From JBBDSJ01 sp040905025 (GTDB lineage Bacteria; Pseudomonadota; Gammaproteobacteria; Methylohalomonadales; Methylohalomonadaceae): a stretch of DNA of 54,803 nucleotides. Location of the stretch: assembly GCA_040905025.1 (NCBI GenBank), contig JBBDSJ010000022.1, positions 1 through 54,803 of the forward strand. The letters run 5' to 3'. Below are positions 26,440-34,589 of the stretch, piece after piece. The notes below the pieces were generated by a model, which saw only the letters and a program-made list of their open reading frames with translations, ran no database searches and was not told where the DNA came from. Position 1 is the stretch's first letter. Every line of letters begins with the position of its first letter. The position numbers and the translations under genes were made by a program.

Positions 26440-26875
26440 TTAAAGATACTCTTAAAATTCACATCCCCTCCCCACTTAGAAAAGGTTAGGGAAGAGGATA
26501 TCTATTCTTGATACTACTTTTATCTGTCTTTAATGCATTAGCATACTCAGATAGTTCACACTGAAGAATTATCATCAATATGGAATAGATGACCGTCACG
26601 CCAATTTGTTACTCCCATATTGATAATAGATGCAAGACATTTCTGGCATAGCATTATTCGCTATTAACCAAAATCAATCATTTCTAGAGTAAAAGAGCAA
26701 TCATGATTAAGAGTATTTTATTACAGCCGCACGAACGGTAGGAACCAATGTCTTATCTGTTACTGCATGTTAAAAGGCCCGCGAGTGACCCCTACCTAAC
26801 AAGCCCGGGGGAAGGCTGTGGGGGGAAGGTAGATGTATATTGGGGGCTACCGGGCCACTCGCGGGTACAGCACAA
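26440..26875. other. 436-bp intergenic region
   Basis: Gap between the patatin gene (start) and the SRPBCC gene (3' end), both on the minus strand. It holds the promoter side of the patatin operon, a short C-rich/G-rich fragment near 26464-26500 resembling the repeats at 6256 and 53401, and the GC-rich hairpin at 26778-26865. No convincing coding sequence was found. Confidence 0.5.
26778..26865. repeat. GC-rich long-loop inverted repeat
   Basis: Arms CCCGCGAGTG (26778-26787) and CACTCGCGGG (26856-26865) match perfectly and enclose G- and C-runs, with a further inner pair CTACC/GGTAG. On the minus strand it begins 11 bases after the SRPBCC stop and its second arm is followed by CCTTTT, so it may act as a terminator. 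Its unusual composition in an AT-rich gap also fits a small inserted element. Confidence 0.55.
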
Positions 26876-27298
26876 TCAGCTAAAGTGTTTTTTCAAAGCA
26901 TCCAGCAGTGCCTTGTATATCGGGTCACAGAACTCAGCTACACCACCGTTACTGTCCTCCCAGCTGGACGACCACAACACAAAGGTTTGTTCATTATCAG
27001 TTACCGGGAATACCCTGATTTCACCTATATAACCACTGACCTTGTCTTTAGATACGGCATCCGGACCATCGTCAATACTGTAACGGACAATGTGATCCAC
27101 GTCGTCCAGTGCCAGCAGCGTTTCATGAAACGCATTATTGAGAATACGTTTGGCACCAATCTGCGTGCCATTGATTTCGTTGGCTTTTTTGCAGTCCTCT
27201 ATGACGCCATCGGCCCAACTCATATCGTGAAAGTCACGCAATTTTGCCCACACTTTCTGTACAGGTGCAGGAATGACAGCAGAGTTATAACAACTCAT
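26876..27298 (-). CDS. SRPBCC-fold protein (polyketide cyclase/MxaD-like)
   Basis: Protein of 140 residues with the START/SRPBCC pattern: an N-terminal strand and SAVIPAPVQKVWAKLRDFHDMSWADG, central beta strands and a long C-terminal helix (DPIYKALLDALKKHFS). The family binds hydrophobic ligands in a cavity. Its ATG overlaps the stop of the DoxX-like gene by four bases (27295-27298), so it is the distal member of the three-gene unit downstream of the TetR regulator. Ligand and function cannot be read from the sequence. Confidence 0.85.
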   Translation of the reverse strand: MSCYNSAVIPAPVQKVWAKLRDFHDMSWADGVIEDCKKANEINGTQIGAKRILNNAFHETLLALDDVDHIVRYSIDDGPDAVSKDKVSGYIGEIRVFPVTDNEQTFVLWSSSWEDSNGGVAEFCDPIYKALLDALKKHFS

Positions 27299-27732
27299 AT
27301 TATTTCTCCTTTTGTAGATTTAGAATTCAATTTAATGGTCATGAGATCATCACTCTCACGCAGCAGATATAAAGCCAGGCAAGCAGCCAACATCGGCCAG
27401 GCAGCGAAAAAGAGCAAATTGTCCCAAGGCTGCAGATATTTCGGGAAACTGGCAAAAGTAGAAACGCCATGCAATATTAAAACAATGCCATAAGACCAGC
27501 GTTTGAACAGGCCCAGCACAAAAGCGGTTATCAGGATCAATTCAACAGAGGCAATAAAAAACATGATGGACTGCGCATTGGCGATACCGTAGAAACTGGT
27601 GAAAACTGCGGCAGAATGTTCCGGATTTATAAATTTATCCAGCGTCCACATCAACATGACGATGAAGACACCGAGACGCAATAGCAGCAAACTAATCTGT
27701 AACCGCTGTTTTTCTGGCATAGCTATAGTCAA
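27295..27732 (-). CDS. DoxX-like small membrane protein
   Basis: Integral membrane protein of 145 residues with four hydrophobic helices; the pattern LLLRLGVFIVMLMWTLDKFINPEHS in helix 1 resembles DoxX-like proteins. Members of this loosely defined group are often found with redox or detoxification genes. It lies 7 bp after the AhpD-like gene and overlaps the SRPBCC gene, so the three form one transcription unit. Confidence 0.7.
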   Translation of the reverse strand: MTIAMPEKQRLQISLLLLRLGVFIVMLMWTLDKFINPEHSAAVFTSFYGIANAQSIMFFIASVELILITAFVLGLFKRWSYGIVLILHGVSTFASFPKYLQPWDNLLFFAAWPMLAACLALYLLRESDDLMTIKLNSKSTKGEII

Positions 27733-27739
27733 TCAACTA

Positions 27740-28327
27740 TCAGGCGGCTGAAGCTTGTTTATCGTTCCAGGCACGGTGTGAGAACATCTCGTCGACCGGA
27801 GTATGAAACACATGATTACTGTAATTGCTTATTGTTTTAACTGCCTGCGCCAGAATAATATCCAGTATATGTCGCTCGTTGTATCCCGCCAGGAGAAAGT
27901 CTTCTACGTTTTTTTGCGATGGCCGTCCACGGGTTTCTACCATATTCCCGGTAAAGCGTACTAACGCAGCAAGTTTTTTATCTGCAACCGGCTGATAATT
28001 CCGAATTGCATCCGTTACTTCTTCCGGCACTCCGGATTGCTTGTCTGCCAACATGCTGTGCGCCGCCATGCAGTAGTTACAACCGTTTTCCCGGCTGATA
28101 ATCAGAAATACTACTTCTTGCTCTACAGCAGAGAATTCTGAATTCTTGCGAAAATGTTCATAACCGTACAGATAAGTATCAAGTAGCGCCGGTGCATTGG
28201 CCATGGCAGAGTACATATTGGGAATAAACCCGACCTGGGCCTTGGCTTTTTCCAGCACTTGCCGGGCTTCTTCATCAGCCTGTTCTAATTCAATCAACGG
28301 CAGTTTCAACTGGTATTCGGCACTCAT
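27740..28327 (-). CDS. Carboxymuconolactone decarboxylase/AhpD-like protein
   Basis: Protein of 195 residues with the AhpD-type core CNYCMAAH (CxxCxxxH), whose cysteines carry peroxidase-linked redox activity in AhpD; the longer family is named after carboxymuconolactone decarboxylase. A very strong AAAGGAGG site precedes the ATG at 28327. It heads a three-gene unit with DoxX-like and SRPBCC proteins, immediately downstream of a TetR gene and its putative operator (28383-28408), so an inducible detoxification role is likely. Confidence 0.88.
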   Translation of the reverse strand: MSAEYQLKLPLIELEQADEEARQVLEKAKAQVGFIPNMYSAMANAPALLDTYLYGYEHFRKNSEFSAVEQEVVFLIISRENGCNYCMAAHSMLADKQSGVPEEVTDAIRNYQPVADKKLAALVRFTGNMVETRGRPSQKNVEDFLLAGYNERHILDIILAQAVKTISNYSNHVFHTPVDEMFSHRAWNDKQASAA

Positions 28328-28382
28328 TACTAGACCTCCTTTAGTTTAGCTGATGTTTCAACCTTGTCAGGCTGGTTTCACA

Positions 28383-28408
28383 ATATATGGAACGAACATT
28401 CCATATAT
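28383..28408. promoter_or_regulatory. Putative TetR operator, site 1
   Basis: A perfect 10-base inverted repeat, ATATATGGAA - CGAACA - TTCCATATAT, lies between the tetR-family gene and the AhpD-like gene, 56 bases before the start codon of the latter. Similar sequences stand before the TetR gene itself (29019-29033) and before the arsM-like gene (35605-35627). Confidence 0.7.
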
Positions 28409-28421
28409 AGGCAAAAAAATA

Positions 28422-29006
28422 TCAATCCAGCGCACGCAGTATGGTTCTGACGACCCGTGTAGCCTCATTGACGCTGACGCCACATTTGATCAGCATACGC
28501 AATCCGCACATACTGCTTACCAGATACTGGCCCAGAATATTCGCTGATTTGTTTTTATCAATGGTTCCTTCTGCCTGGGCTCGTTTTACTGCTGACGTAA
28601 AGACACTTGAGAATTTATGCAGACCCTGATGGACTTCCTGCGACAAGGCGCTATCGGTATGACCGAGCTCTATCGCCGTATTCATTGCCAGACAACCCTG
28701 CTGGAAATCAGGTTCATCGGCCAGGCTTGCTGCATGTAGAAAAGTAGATTCAATAAATTTACGTGCGGACGCTGACTGTTTAAGGTTACTGTCCAGCTGT
28801 CTCGCCAATCTATCGCTGTAACGTTGCAAACAGGACTTGAACAAGTCTTCCTTGCTAGTGAAAGTCTGATATAGACTACTGCGCGATAGCCTGGTTGCTG
28901 CAAGTAAATCACTGACTGATGTCGCACTGTAGCCTTGTCTGCAAAATATCTGCATCGCGGCTTCAATGGCTTCTTCAACCTCAAAACTGACCGGTCTGCC
29001 TCTCAT
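28422..29006 (-). CDS. TetR/AcrR-family regulator
   Basis: The 194-residue repressor has an N-terminal helix-turn-helix (about residues 10-55: AMQIFCRQGYSATSVSDLLAATRLSRSSLYQTFTSKEDLF). The C-terminal ligand domain (TetR_C type) has several cysteines, including a pair region near residues 170-180. The start region carries an imperfect palindrome for probable autoregulation. It lies upstream of the AhpD/DoxX/SRPBCC unit on the same strand. The same operator type occurs before the arsenic-methyltransferase cluster 7 kb away, so it may control both. Confidence 0.9.
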   Translation of the reverse strand: MRGRPVSFEVEEAIEAAMQIFCRQGYSATSVSDLLAATRLSRSSLYQTFTSKEDLFKSCLQRYSDRLARQLDSNLKQSASARKFIESTFLHAASLADEPDFQQGCLAMNTAIELGHTDSALSQEVHQGLHKFSSVFTSAVKRAQAEGTIDKNKSANILGQYLVSSMCGLRMLIKCGVSVNEATRVVRTILRALD

Positions 29007-29016
29007 ACATATAATT

Positions 29017-29033
29017 TAGGAACGATCGGTCTA
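29017..29033. promoter_or_regulatory. Putative TetR operator, site 2 (autoregulatory)
   Basis: TAGGAACGATCGGTCTA lies 11 bases before the TetR start codon. It is an imperfect palindrome centred on CGATCG and shares the GGAACGA half with the sites at 28388 and 35609. Weaker symmetry than the other two. Confidence 0.45.
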
Positions 29034-29148
29034 ATTGTCAAGAAATTTATCCAATGACGCGATGCAGCAGATGACGTAACAAAAACAGTTATTAAGAATC
29101 AATATCTTATTAATTCTTTATTGATCAAATATCCGCGGCTAGAGACTA

Positions 29149-30282
29149 ATGACATCAGCCCCAGTGAATCCCGAATCTCATCTAATTTTGCTGGGTGGGG
29201 GCCATTGTCATGTAGAGGTATTAAGGCATTTCGGCGACAAGCCAGAGGCAGGTCTGAGAATAACTGTGATATCACGGGACAAGTTTTCAGCCTATTCCGG
29301 TATGTTACCCGGCCTGGTGGCTGGCCATTATAATTTTCACGATTGCCATATCGATCTGCCTAGGCTTGCAAAGTATGCCGGAGCCACATTCATACATGCA
29401 GAAATTACTGCATTGGATTGCAATAAAAAAAGGATCTTGAGTCCAGCTATTGCACCAATAGACTATGACATTCTGTCTATAAACACTGGCGCAACGCCGA
29501 AATTGCCTCAAATAACTGATAATGCTGTCCCGGTAATCCCGGTCAAACCGGTCGAAGAGTTACTTGGTGCAATCGAAGAATTATATCGACAACTTTATGA
29601 CAGGAAGCGTACCTGTCATATCACTGTTGTCGGCGGTGGTGCCGGCGGTATAGAAATTCTTCTGGCGATAAAATATAGGTTTTCCAGATTAAATCATATT
29701 ACAGGATATCGCCTGATTAACAGCGACACGCACATTCTCAACAAACATAATAGACATGTACAATCAAAATTTACTTCAGTTCTGGATTCACATAGGATAG
29801 AAGTGATAAATAATGAACGAATACTTAAAATAGATAGCAAAGGCATCTACGGAAATAATGACTATTTTTATGAGACTGATATCGTTATCTGGGCAACAGG
29901 TGTTAGCCCGCCTGACTGGATTCGCACCACAGATCTTGCGCTGGATCAGGATGGATTTATCAATATCAATCAAAATTTACAATCAACTTCACATGCCAAT
30001 ATTTTTGCTGGCGGTGACATTGCGGGCATGTGTGATATGCCAAGAGCGAAATCCGGAGTATTTGCTGTCAGGCAAGGGCCAGTGCTGGCCAGCAATCTGC
30101 GGCGGTTTTATCAAAACAAGTCACTGAAAGCTTACATGCCTCAACATCAGGCTCTGGCACTCATCAGCACCGGGGATCGCTATGCAATTCTATCTCGAGG
30201 CTGTGCCTACGCGGCAGGAAGATGGTTCTGGCGGATAAAAGACTGGATTGATAAACGCTTTATGGCGCGTTACCTGAAGTAA
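29149..30282 (+). CDS. FAD-dependent oxidoreductase of the SelD-N-terminal type
   Basis: The 377-residue flavoprotein has two Rossmann motifs, LILLGGGHCHVEVLRHFG (near residue 12) and VVGGGAGGIE (near 160), and the FAD motif NIFAGGDIAG near 285. The YSGMLPGLVAGHY and CHIDLPRLAKYAGA segments are those of the family fused to, or next to, selenide water dikinase (SelD). Here no SelD domain or gene is present, so the protein stands alone. It is divergent from the TetR gene. The family resembles type II NADH dehydrogenases; the reaction and partner are unknown. Confidence 0.82.
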   Translation: MTSAPVNPESHLILLGGGHCHVEVLRHFGDKPEAGLRITVISRDKFSAYSGMLPGLVAGHYNFHDCHIDLPRLAKYAGATFIHAEITALDCNKKRILSPAIAPIDYDILSINTGATPKLPQITDNAVPVIPVKPVEELLGAIEELYRQLYDRKRTCHITVVGGGAGGIEILLAIKYRFSRLNHITGYRLINSDTHILNKHNRHVQSKFTSVLDSHRIEVINNERILKIDSKGIYGNNDYFYETDIVIWATGVSPPDWIRTTDLALDQDGFININQNLQSTSHANIFAGGDIAGMCDMPRAKSGVFAVRQGPVLASNLRRFYQNKSLKAYMPQHQALALISTGDRYAILSRGCAYAAGRWFWRIKDWIDKRFMARYLK

Positions 30283-30598
30283 TCTTGATTAAAGCTGCTG
30301 ATGAATATAACTCTGAAATCAGTATTAACTCACCCTGCATACGGTGATAAACGAAACCTGATTATCTGTATTGTTACAGTAAATTTATAATGATTCTCAG
30401 ATAACTGTATCAATAGTAGCAATAATTGGTCTAGCTCAAACAATATTACCTGGCAGTAAATAGCAGAATTATGCATGATTATTTTATGGCATTTTGCTCA
30501 GAGTATAGCTATGCCTGTCTCTACAGAATTCTGCTTAAAATGAGGTTTGTGAATAAGCATGAATCAAGAATTCATGCTTAAGACACTACATATAAGAC
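30283..30598 (+). promoter_or_regulatory. 316-bp AT-rich upstream region with a perfect palindrome
   Basis: No gene is visible in this gap. Just before the lipoprotein start (19 bases) lies the inverted repeat TAAGCATGAA - TCAAGAA - TTCATGCTTA (30554-30580), which could be an operator or form a leader hairpin that affects translation of the gene downstream. Nothing else is recognisable. Confidence 0.45.
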
Positions 30599-32131
30599 AT
30601 GATTAAATATTTTTTATTATTTTCTTTTTTTATACTATCTTCTTGTGCATCAAATAAGGCAAACGAATTATCTCCGTTTTCTGAGAATACATTAGTTAAT
30701 GAATGCTTGTCGGTTTTTATAAAAATAGAGGCCGCTGTTGTTGATAGTAACGTAATTGATGCTGAGGGTTATCGTATCGCTGATTATCCATATCTGCGAA
30801 CTAACAGATTTTTAAGCTCATTACCAGTGCATCTTGACAAACATCTGGAAGCAAGAAAATGGTTAGAACTACTTTATGAATTTAATAACAAGGGCCTTAT
30901 AGTTGAACTAGCGAATCTCAAGAAAGAAGAAAAGATTAATTTGTATGAAGAGCTAGACTCCAGCTATATTCATATATCAGGTCTGGAGAATACAATCTCC
31001 AATTGTCGAGAGCCTCTTTTAGAATATGATATTAATAACCCGGCCAGATTGACTGATATCAGGAACAGAAGCAATGTGCCGGATAATTACTCTTTGCTAA
31101 GACGCGCTATTGGCCTTTATCCCGTGACGAAATATCCGGTTTTATATTCGTTCAAACGCTGGAAGAAGAATAACCTGGGAAGCTTTGCTACTTTTGATTA
31201 TGAAGCTGAATGGGAAAATCAGCCTGTTTTATACCATCCGCAAGGTATAACAGATTATGTTCAACCAGATGAAATTTCAAAAATTATTAAAAAATCATTA
31301 TCTGACACGTTTGAAATTCCGCATATACCGAAAGAGTCTTTTATTAGAATCGCACAGAGCCTGGCGCCTATTTTCATCATAGAGCAAGCATCTGATGCCG
31401 ATAAAATTGGAAAACCAGAATGGTCAAATCAAGATGATCTGCTCATAAACACCAGTCAACCTGTTGTGTATGCAAGACTGGGATTTGCATGGTTTGATGG
31501 TGAGATCTTGCCTCAGATAGCTTATACTGCCTGGTTTCCAGAACGCCCCAGACATAATTTTATGGATATTCTTGGTGGAAAGATTGATGGGATAACCTGG
31601 CGTCTCACTCTGGGCAGAAACGGGAAAACGTTGATAGCAGACACAATACATCCTTGTGGTTGTTATCACTTTTTCTTCCCATCGAAATATATTAAAAAGT
31701 CTCCGGGCAATCAGGGTTTTGCTGTAACGGAAGAAATAGAAACCCCACAGCAATTACCTGATTTTTCTTCTGAAGACAGATTGGCTATAAATGTAGCGGC
31801 TAATACACACTATATTCAGAATATTGGCCTGCAAAGTCAATTTAAAAATGCTGACTCATATCATAACTATGACTACGAATTAATCATAGGAGTTCAGGCA
31901 CCGGATCTAGATTTGCGCTCAATGCCATTGAGCACTGGCAATCGTAAAAGCCTGTATGGCACTGATGGAATAATTCAGGGAACACAGCGGCTAGAGCGTT
32001 TTCTATTATGGCCAATGGGTATACGGAATGCCGGCGCAATGCGGCAATGGAGCAAGCATGCTACAGCATTTGTTGGCCGCAGACATTTTGATGATCCATT
32101 TTTATTTCATGATTCATTCGAATATGAATAA
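30599..32131 (+). CDS. Unrecognised lipoprotein
   Basis: A 510-residue protein with a clear lipoprotein signal (MIKYFLLFSFFILSSC, lipobox LSSC, acylated C16). I do not recognise the rest. It has a mainly alpha-helical N-terminal third, then a region with aromatic and histidine-rich strands including DTIHPCGCYHFFFPS (near residue 352). The C-terminus has the sequence KHATAFVGRRHFDDPFLFHDSFEYE. The AT-rich codon use differs from the core genes and suggests recent acquisition. It is convergent with the VTT-protein gene. A role outside or at the periplasmic face of a membrane follows only from the lipobox. Confidence 0.8.
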   Translation: MIKYFLLFSFFILSSCASNKANELSPFSENTLVNECLSVFIKIEAAVVDSNVIDAEGYRIADYPYLRTNRFLSSLPVHLDKHLEARKWLELLYEFNNKGLIVELANLKKEEKINLYEELDSSYIHISGLENTISNCREPLLEYDINNPARLTDIRNRSNVPDNYSLLRRAIGLYPVTKYPVLYSFKRWKKNNLGSFATFDYEAEWENQPVLYHPQGITDYVQPDEISKIIKKSLSDTFEIPHIPKESFIRIAQSLAPIFIIEQASDADKIGKPEWSNQDDLLINTSQPVVYARLGFAWFDGEILPQIAYTAWFPERPRHNFMDILGGKIDGITWRLTLGRNGKTLIADTIHPCGCYHFFFPSKYIKKSPGNQGFAVTEEIETPQQLPDFSSEDRLAINVAANTHYIQNIGLQSQFKNADSYHNYDYELIIGVQAPDLDLRSMPLSTGNRKSLYGTDGIIQGTQRLERFLLWPMGIRNAGAMRQWSKHATAFVGRRHFDDPFLFHDSFEYE

Positions 32132-32153
32132 TAATCTCTCTTATTCACAATCA

Positions 32154-32951
32154 TCACGCGATATGATCTGTTTTTGAATTGCCGGAGCGTGTCAATTTTG
32201 GACAACGAGGTATCCGCATTCCTGGCAGATAACCGTATTCCAGTAAACGTGGCAACCCAAGCATCAATACCACTGCCATCATGCCTCCAATACCGGCCCA
32301 AACCGGTTCAGCCACCAGCGTCGAACCAATACCAACATAGACAGCAGTCATTGGTATCATGCCAATGGCCGTTGCCAGCATGAATACGCGAGCTGTCATA
32401 GCCGTCAGACCGGCACCGTAGCTGACCAGCGCAAACGATACCAGCGGAATCAAACGCGTAGCCAGCACAATACGGAACAGCATTTTGTTACTGCAATCAG
32501 CACAAAAACTGATATGGCCACTCATCAGATGAGCCACTGCTGAGCGACCGAGCCATCTTCCTAGCCAGAAAGCAGCCAATGCACCTGCTAATGCCGAGAA
32601 CATACTGAGCAGGAAACCGGCCACAAACCCATATACCAGACCAGAGGTAACTGTAATCGGTATAGTTGGAATTGGACCGATAACAACGGCAATGAACATC
32701 AATAACATCAACATTGCTGGTCCAGCCATACCTGTGGACTCAATCCAGGCAGAAAGCCGCTCAGGTTGCATAGCTGCCGGAAGATTGAGTATGGACACCA
32801 GCATAGCGGCACCTGCCAGCATAGCAAGGAGGAGTGCCATACCCAGCCAGATATGCACGTTAGAATTATGCTGTTTATTCTCAGAATCCACAGTGCTGCT
32901 GATATGCGACAAACATAAAGTGACTGGAAGTGAGCACAAAATGTCATACAT
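32154..32951 (-). CDS. TVP38/TMEM64 (VTT, SNARE-associated) membrane protein
   Basis: The 265-residue integral membrane protein has the VTT-domain core: GPIPTIPITVTSGLVYGFVAG (near residue 90), then AGALAAFWLGRWLGR and the downstream RLIPLVSFALVSYGAGLT. The family is related to DedA transporters. In many bacteria VTT proteins are fused or adjacent to mercuric-reductase-like flavoproteins, as seen at 37771 in this window. The N-terminal 35 residues are not part of the domain, so a later start is possible. Confidence 0.85.
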   Translation of the reverse strand: MYDILCSLPVTLCLSHISSTVDSENKQHNSNVHIWLGMALLLAMLAGAAMLVSILNLPAAMQPERLSAWIESTGMAGPAMLMLLMFIAVVIGPIPTIPITVTSGLVYGFVAGFLLSMFSALAGALAAFWLGRWLGRSAVAHLMSGHISFCADCSNKMLFRIVLATRLIPLVSFALVSYGAGLTAMTARVFMLATAIGMIPMTAVYVGIGSTLVAEPVWAGIGGMMAVVLMLGLPRLLEYGYLPGMRIPRCPKLTRSGNSKTDHIA

Positions 32952-32996
32952 CCAAGGGTGTAATAATAAGGAATCCCTGATTTTTACAGAGGCCTC

Positions 32997-33539
32997 TTAA
33001 AGAATAAACAGCACTGGCGAGGCACCGTGCAGGCGTTGCCAAACCCTGCTCAGCATCAGCAATACTACAGAGACAGGCACCAGCCATGCAAACAAACCGA
33101 TAAGGGCTCCCAGACCCGGTGCCCCGAGCAATAAAAGTAAACCAGGTGCACAGCAGGCCCCTCCCGCCAATAATGCCGGCAGAGCTCCTGTTGCGCCGGC
33201 ATAGCGAGAAATACCACAGGTGGCCTGACGGCGTAATTCCAGTGCACCATCAATATTCGCAGCAAACAACAGGCCAATTAACATGGCAATCAGTAGATTA
33301 ACAGGACTAATCAGGATCACTACATGACCAAGTTCAGCAACCGCGATGGCTTCAAAGTGAAATACAGAACGAGTAGCCAATAAGCGTTCTAACGACAGCG
33401 GAATAACATACCAACTCCAACCGACACGACCGAAATCAATGTCACCAATCGTGTAAAGATAAAATAACGTGTAAAAACTGGTTATAAGAACAATTAATAC
33501 ATGTCGATTTACAATCATTGCTGGATTAGTCTGAGCCAT
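32997..33539 (-). CDS. Small polytopic membrane protein with CC motif
   Basis: About 180 residues with five hydrophobic helices. A notable motif GGACCAPGLLLLLGAPGLGA lies near residue 135: two adjacent cysteines and a proline at the start of a transmembrane segment. I chose the ATG at 33539, which overlaps the 3' end of the DUF3179 gene by 14 bases; 33518 is the alternative, and the frame extends further without support. I cannot name the family. Its place in a run of DUF547-DUF3179-this-VTT genes divergent from the arsM cluster suggests a membrane part of the same system. Confidence 0.65.
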   Translation of the reverse strand: MAQTNPAMIVNRHVLIVLITSFYTLFYLYTIGDIDFGRVGWSWYVIPLSLERLLATRSVFHFEAIAVAELGHVVILISPVNLLIAMLIGLLFAANIDGALELRRQATCGISRYAGATGALPALLAGGACCAPGLLLLLGAPGLGALIGLFAWLVPVSVVLLMLSRVWQRLHGASPVLFIL

Positions 33540-34554
33540 CCAGCACCACCGTCTCTGGATAATAGCTGTACCAGGCGAACCACATGGCCTCAAAAGCATT
33601 GATCGACTCCAGTTCTGCCAAACCCTGAGCCTGAGGTCCGTCTGCAGCAAAAACAACCGAATCAATATCAACCATGACAGGATTATCACTCCGGTATACC
33701 CAGCCGGTATCCAGTACCGGATCATGGATAATCGTATAGTATTGGTTCATATACGTATGTTGTATTACTCCAGCAGAACGCAAATAATCCCGGTCCACGG
33801 CAACAGCAATATCGGCAGTACGAAATCCAAGAATTGTAGTTTTATCAGCATAACGCCGACTGCTATTCATTACTGGAAACATACGGCCGGAATCAGGCAG
33901 ATAATAGTCAGCTAAAGGGTTGTATTGGCCATACGGATCACGTTGATAATTTCTGGCATAACCGGTGCGAGTTGACATCACCCGGGTTTCCGGATGACGC
34001 GCACGCCATTGTCCCCACGTAGTCCAGAATACCCGAAACTCAGACAGGACCTCGCCTTCCAACGGCCCGCGTATAGCCGCAGCCAGAATTTGTGGCCACA
34101 GACTATCGCTGGCACGATCATACATCACCATATTACTGTTAATTAACCTGCCGGAAACACCAAGTGTCGTTTTGCCTCGATCAAATCCGATTGCTGTTGC
34201 AGTCAGTGGGCAATAAGTCACGCTGATTGGCGTGGCACCGATTGTATCGTTGACGATTTCATGCCAGACCAGTATGCGTTGTGGATAGGCACGCGCCTCA
34301 CCATTCTTGTATACACCAAAAACTATATCGGCATCATCAAGATAATCTGCTGCTTCCTGCGCATTCCAGAATTCAGGCTGATCTATCGAAGGGATTCCAT
34401 CCTTGCCGGGACCGCCCGATTGCATTGCCCGGATATATTGATCATGTCTTTCTGGGACCAAACGGGATTCTGCCAGCGGCAGGCCCAGAGCACCGACAGG
34501 CAGTGACCAGAAAAGTATCGTGAGCAGTCCGGATAACAGGCCAATAGTACGCAT
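33526..34554 (-). CDS. Secreted DUF3179 protein
   Basis: The 342-residue protein has a signal peptide (MRTIGLLSGLLTILFWSLPVGALG) and a DUF3179 domain: DIVFGVYKNGEARAYPQRIL, then WHEIVNDTIG and VTYCPLTATAIGFDRG. The ATG at 34554 has GAGGTG upstream; a start at 34593 would add 13 residues and spoil the signal. It resembles the longer DUF3179 protein at 18.4 kb in the domain but lacks the membrane helices. It lies 35 bases after the DUF547 gene and overlaps the next gene, consistent with one operon. Confidence 0.85.
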   Translation of the reverse strand: MRTIGLLSGLLTILFWSLPVGALGLPLAESRLVPERHDQYIRAMQSGGPGKDGIPSIDQPEFWNAQEAADYLDDADIVFGVYKNGEARAYPQRILVWHEIVNDTIGATPISVTYCPLTATAIGFDRGKTTLGVSGRLINSNMVMYDRASDSLWPQILAAAIRGPLEGEVLSEFRVFWTTWGQWRARHPETRVMSTRTGYARNYQRDPYGQYNPLADYYLPDSGRMFPVMNSSRRYADKTTILGFRTADIAVAVDRDYLRSAGVIQHTYMNQYYTIIHDPVLDTGWVYRSDNPVMVDIDSVVFAADGPQAQGLAELESINAFEAMWFAWYSYYPETVVLDGSD

Positions 34555-34589
34555 ATTTTGCACCTCATTTATGGCGGGCTTTAATAGTT

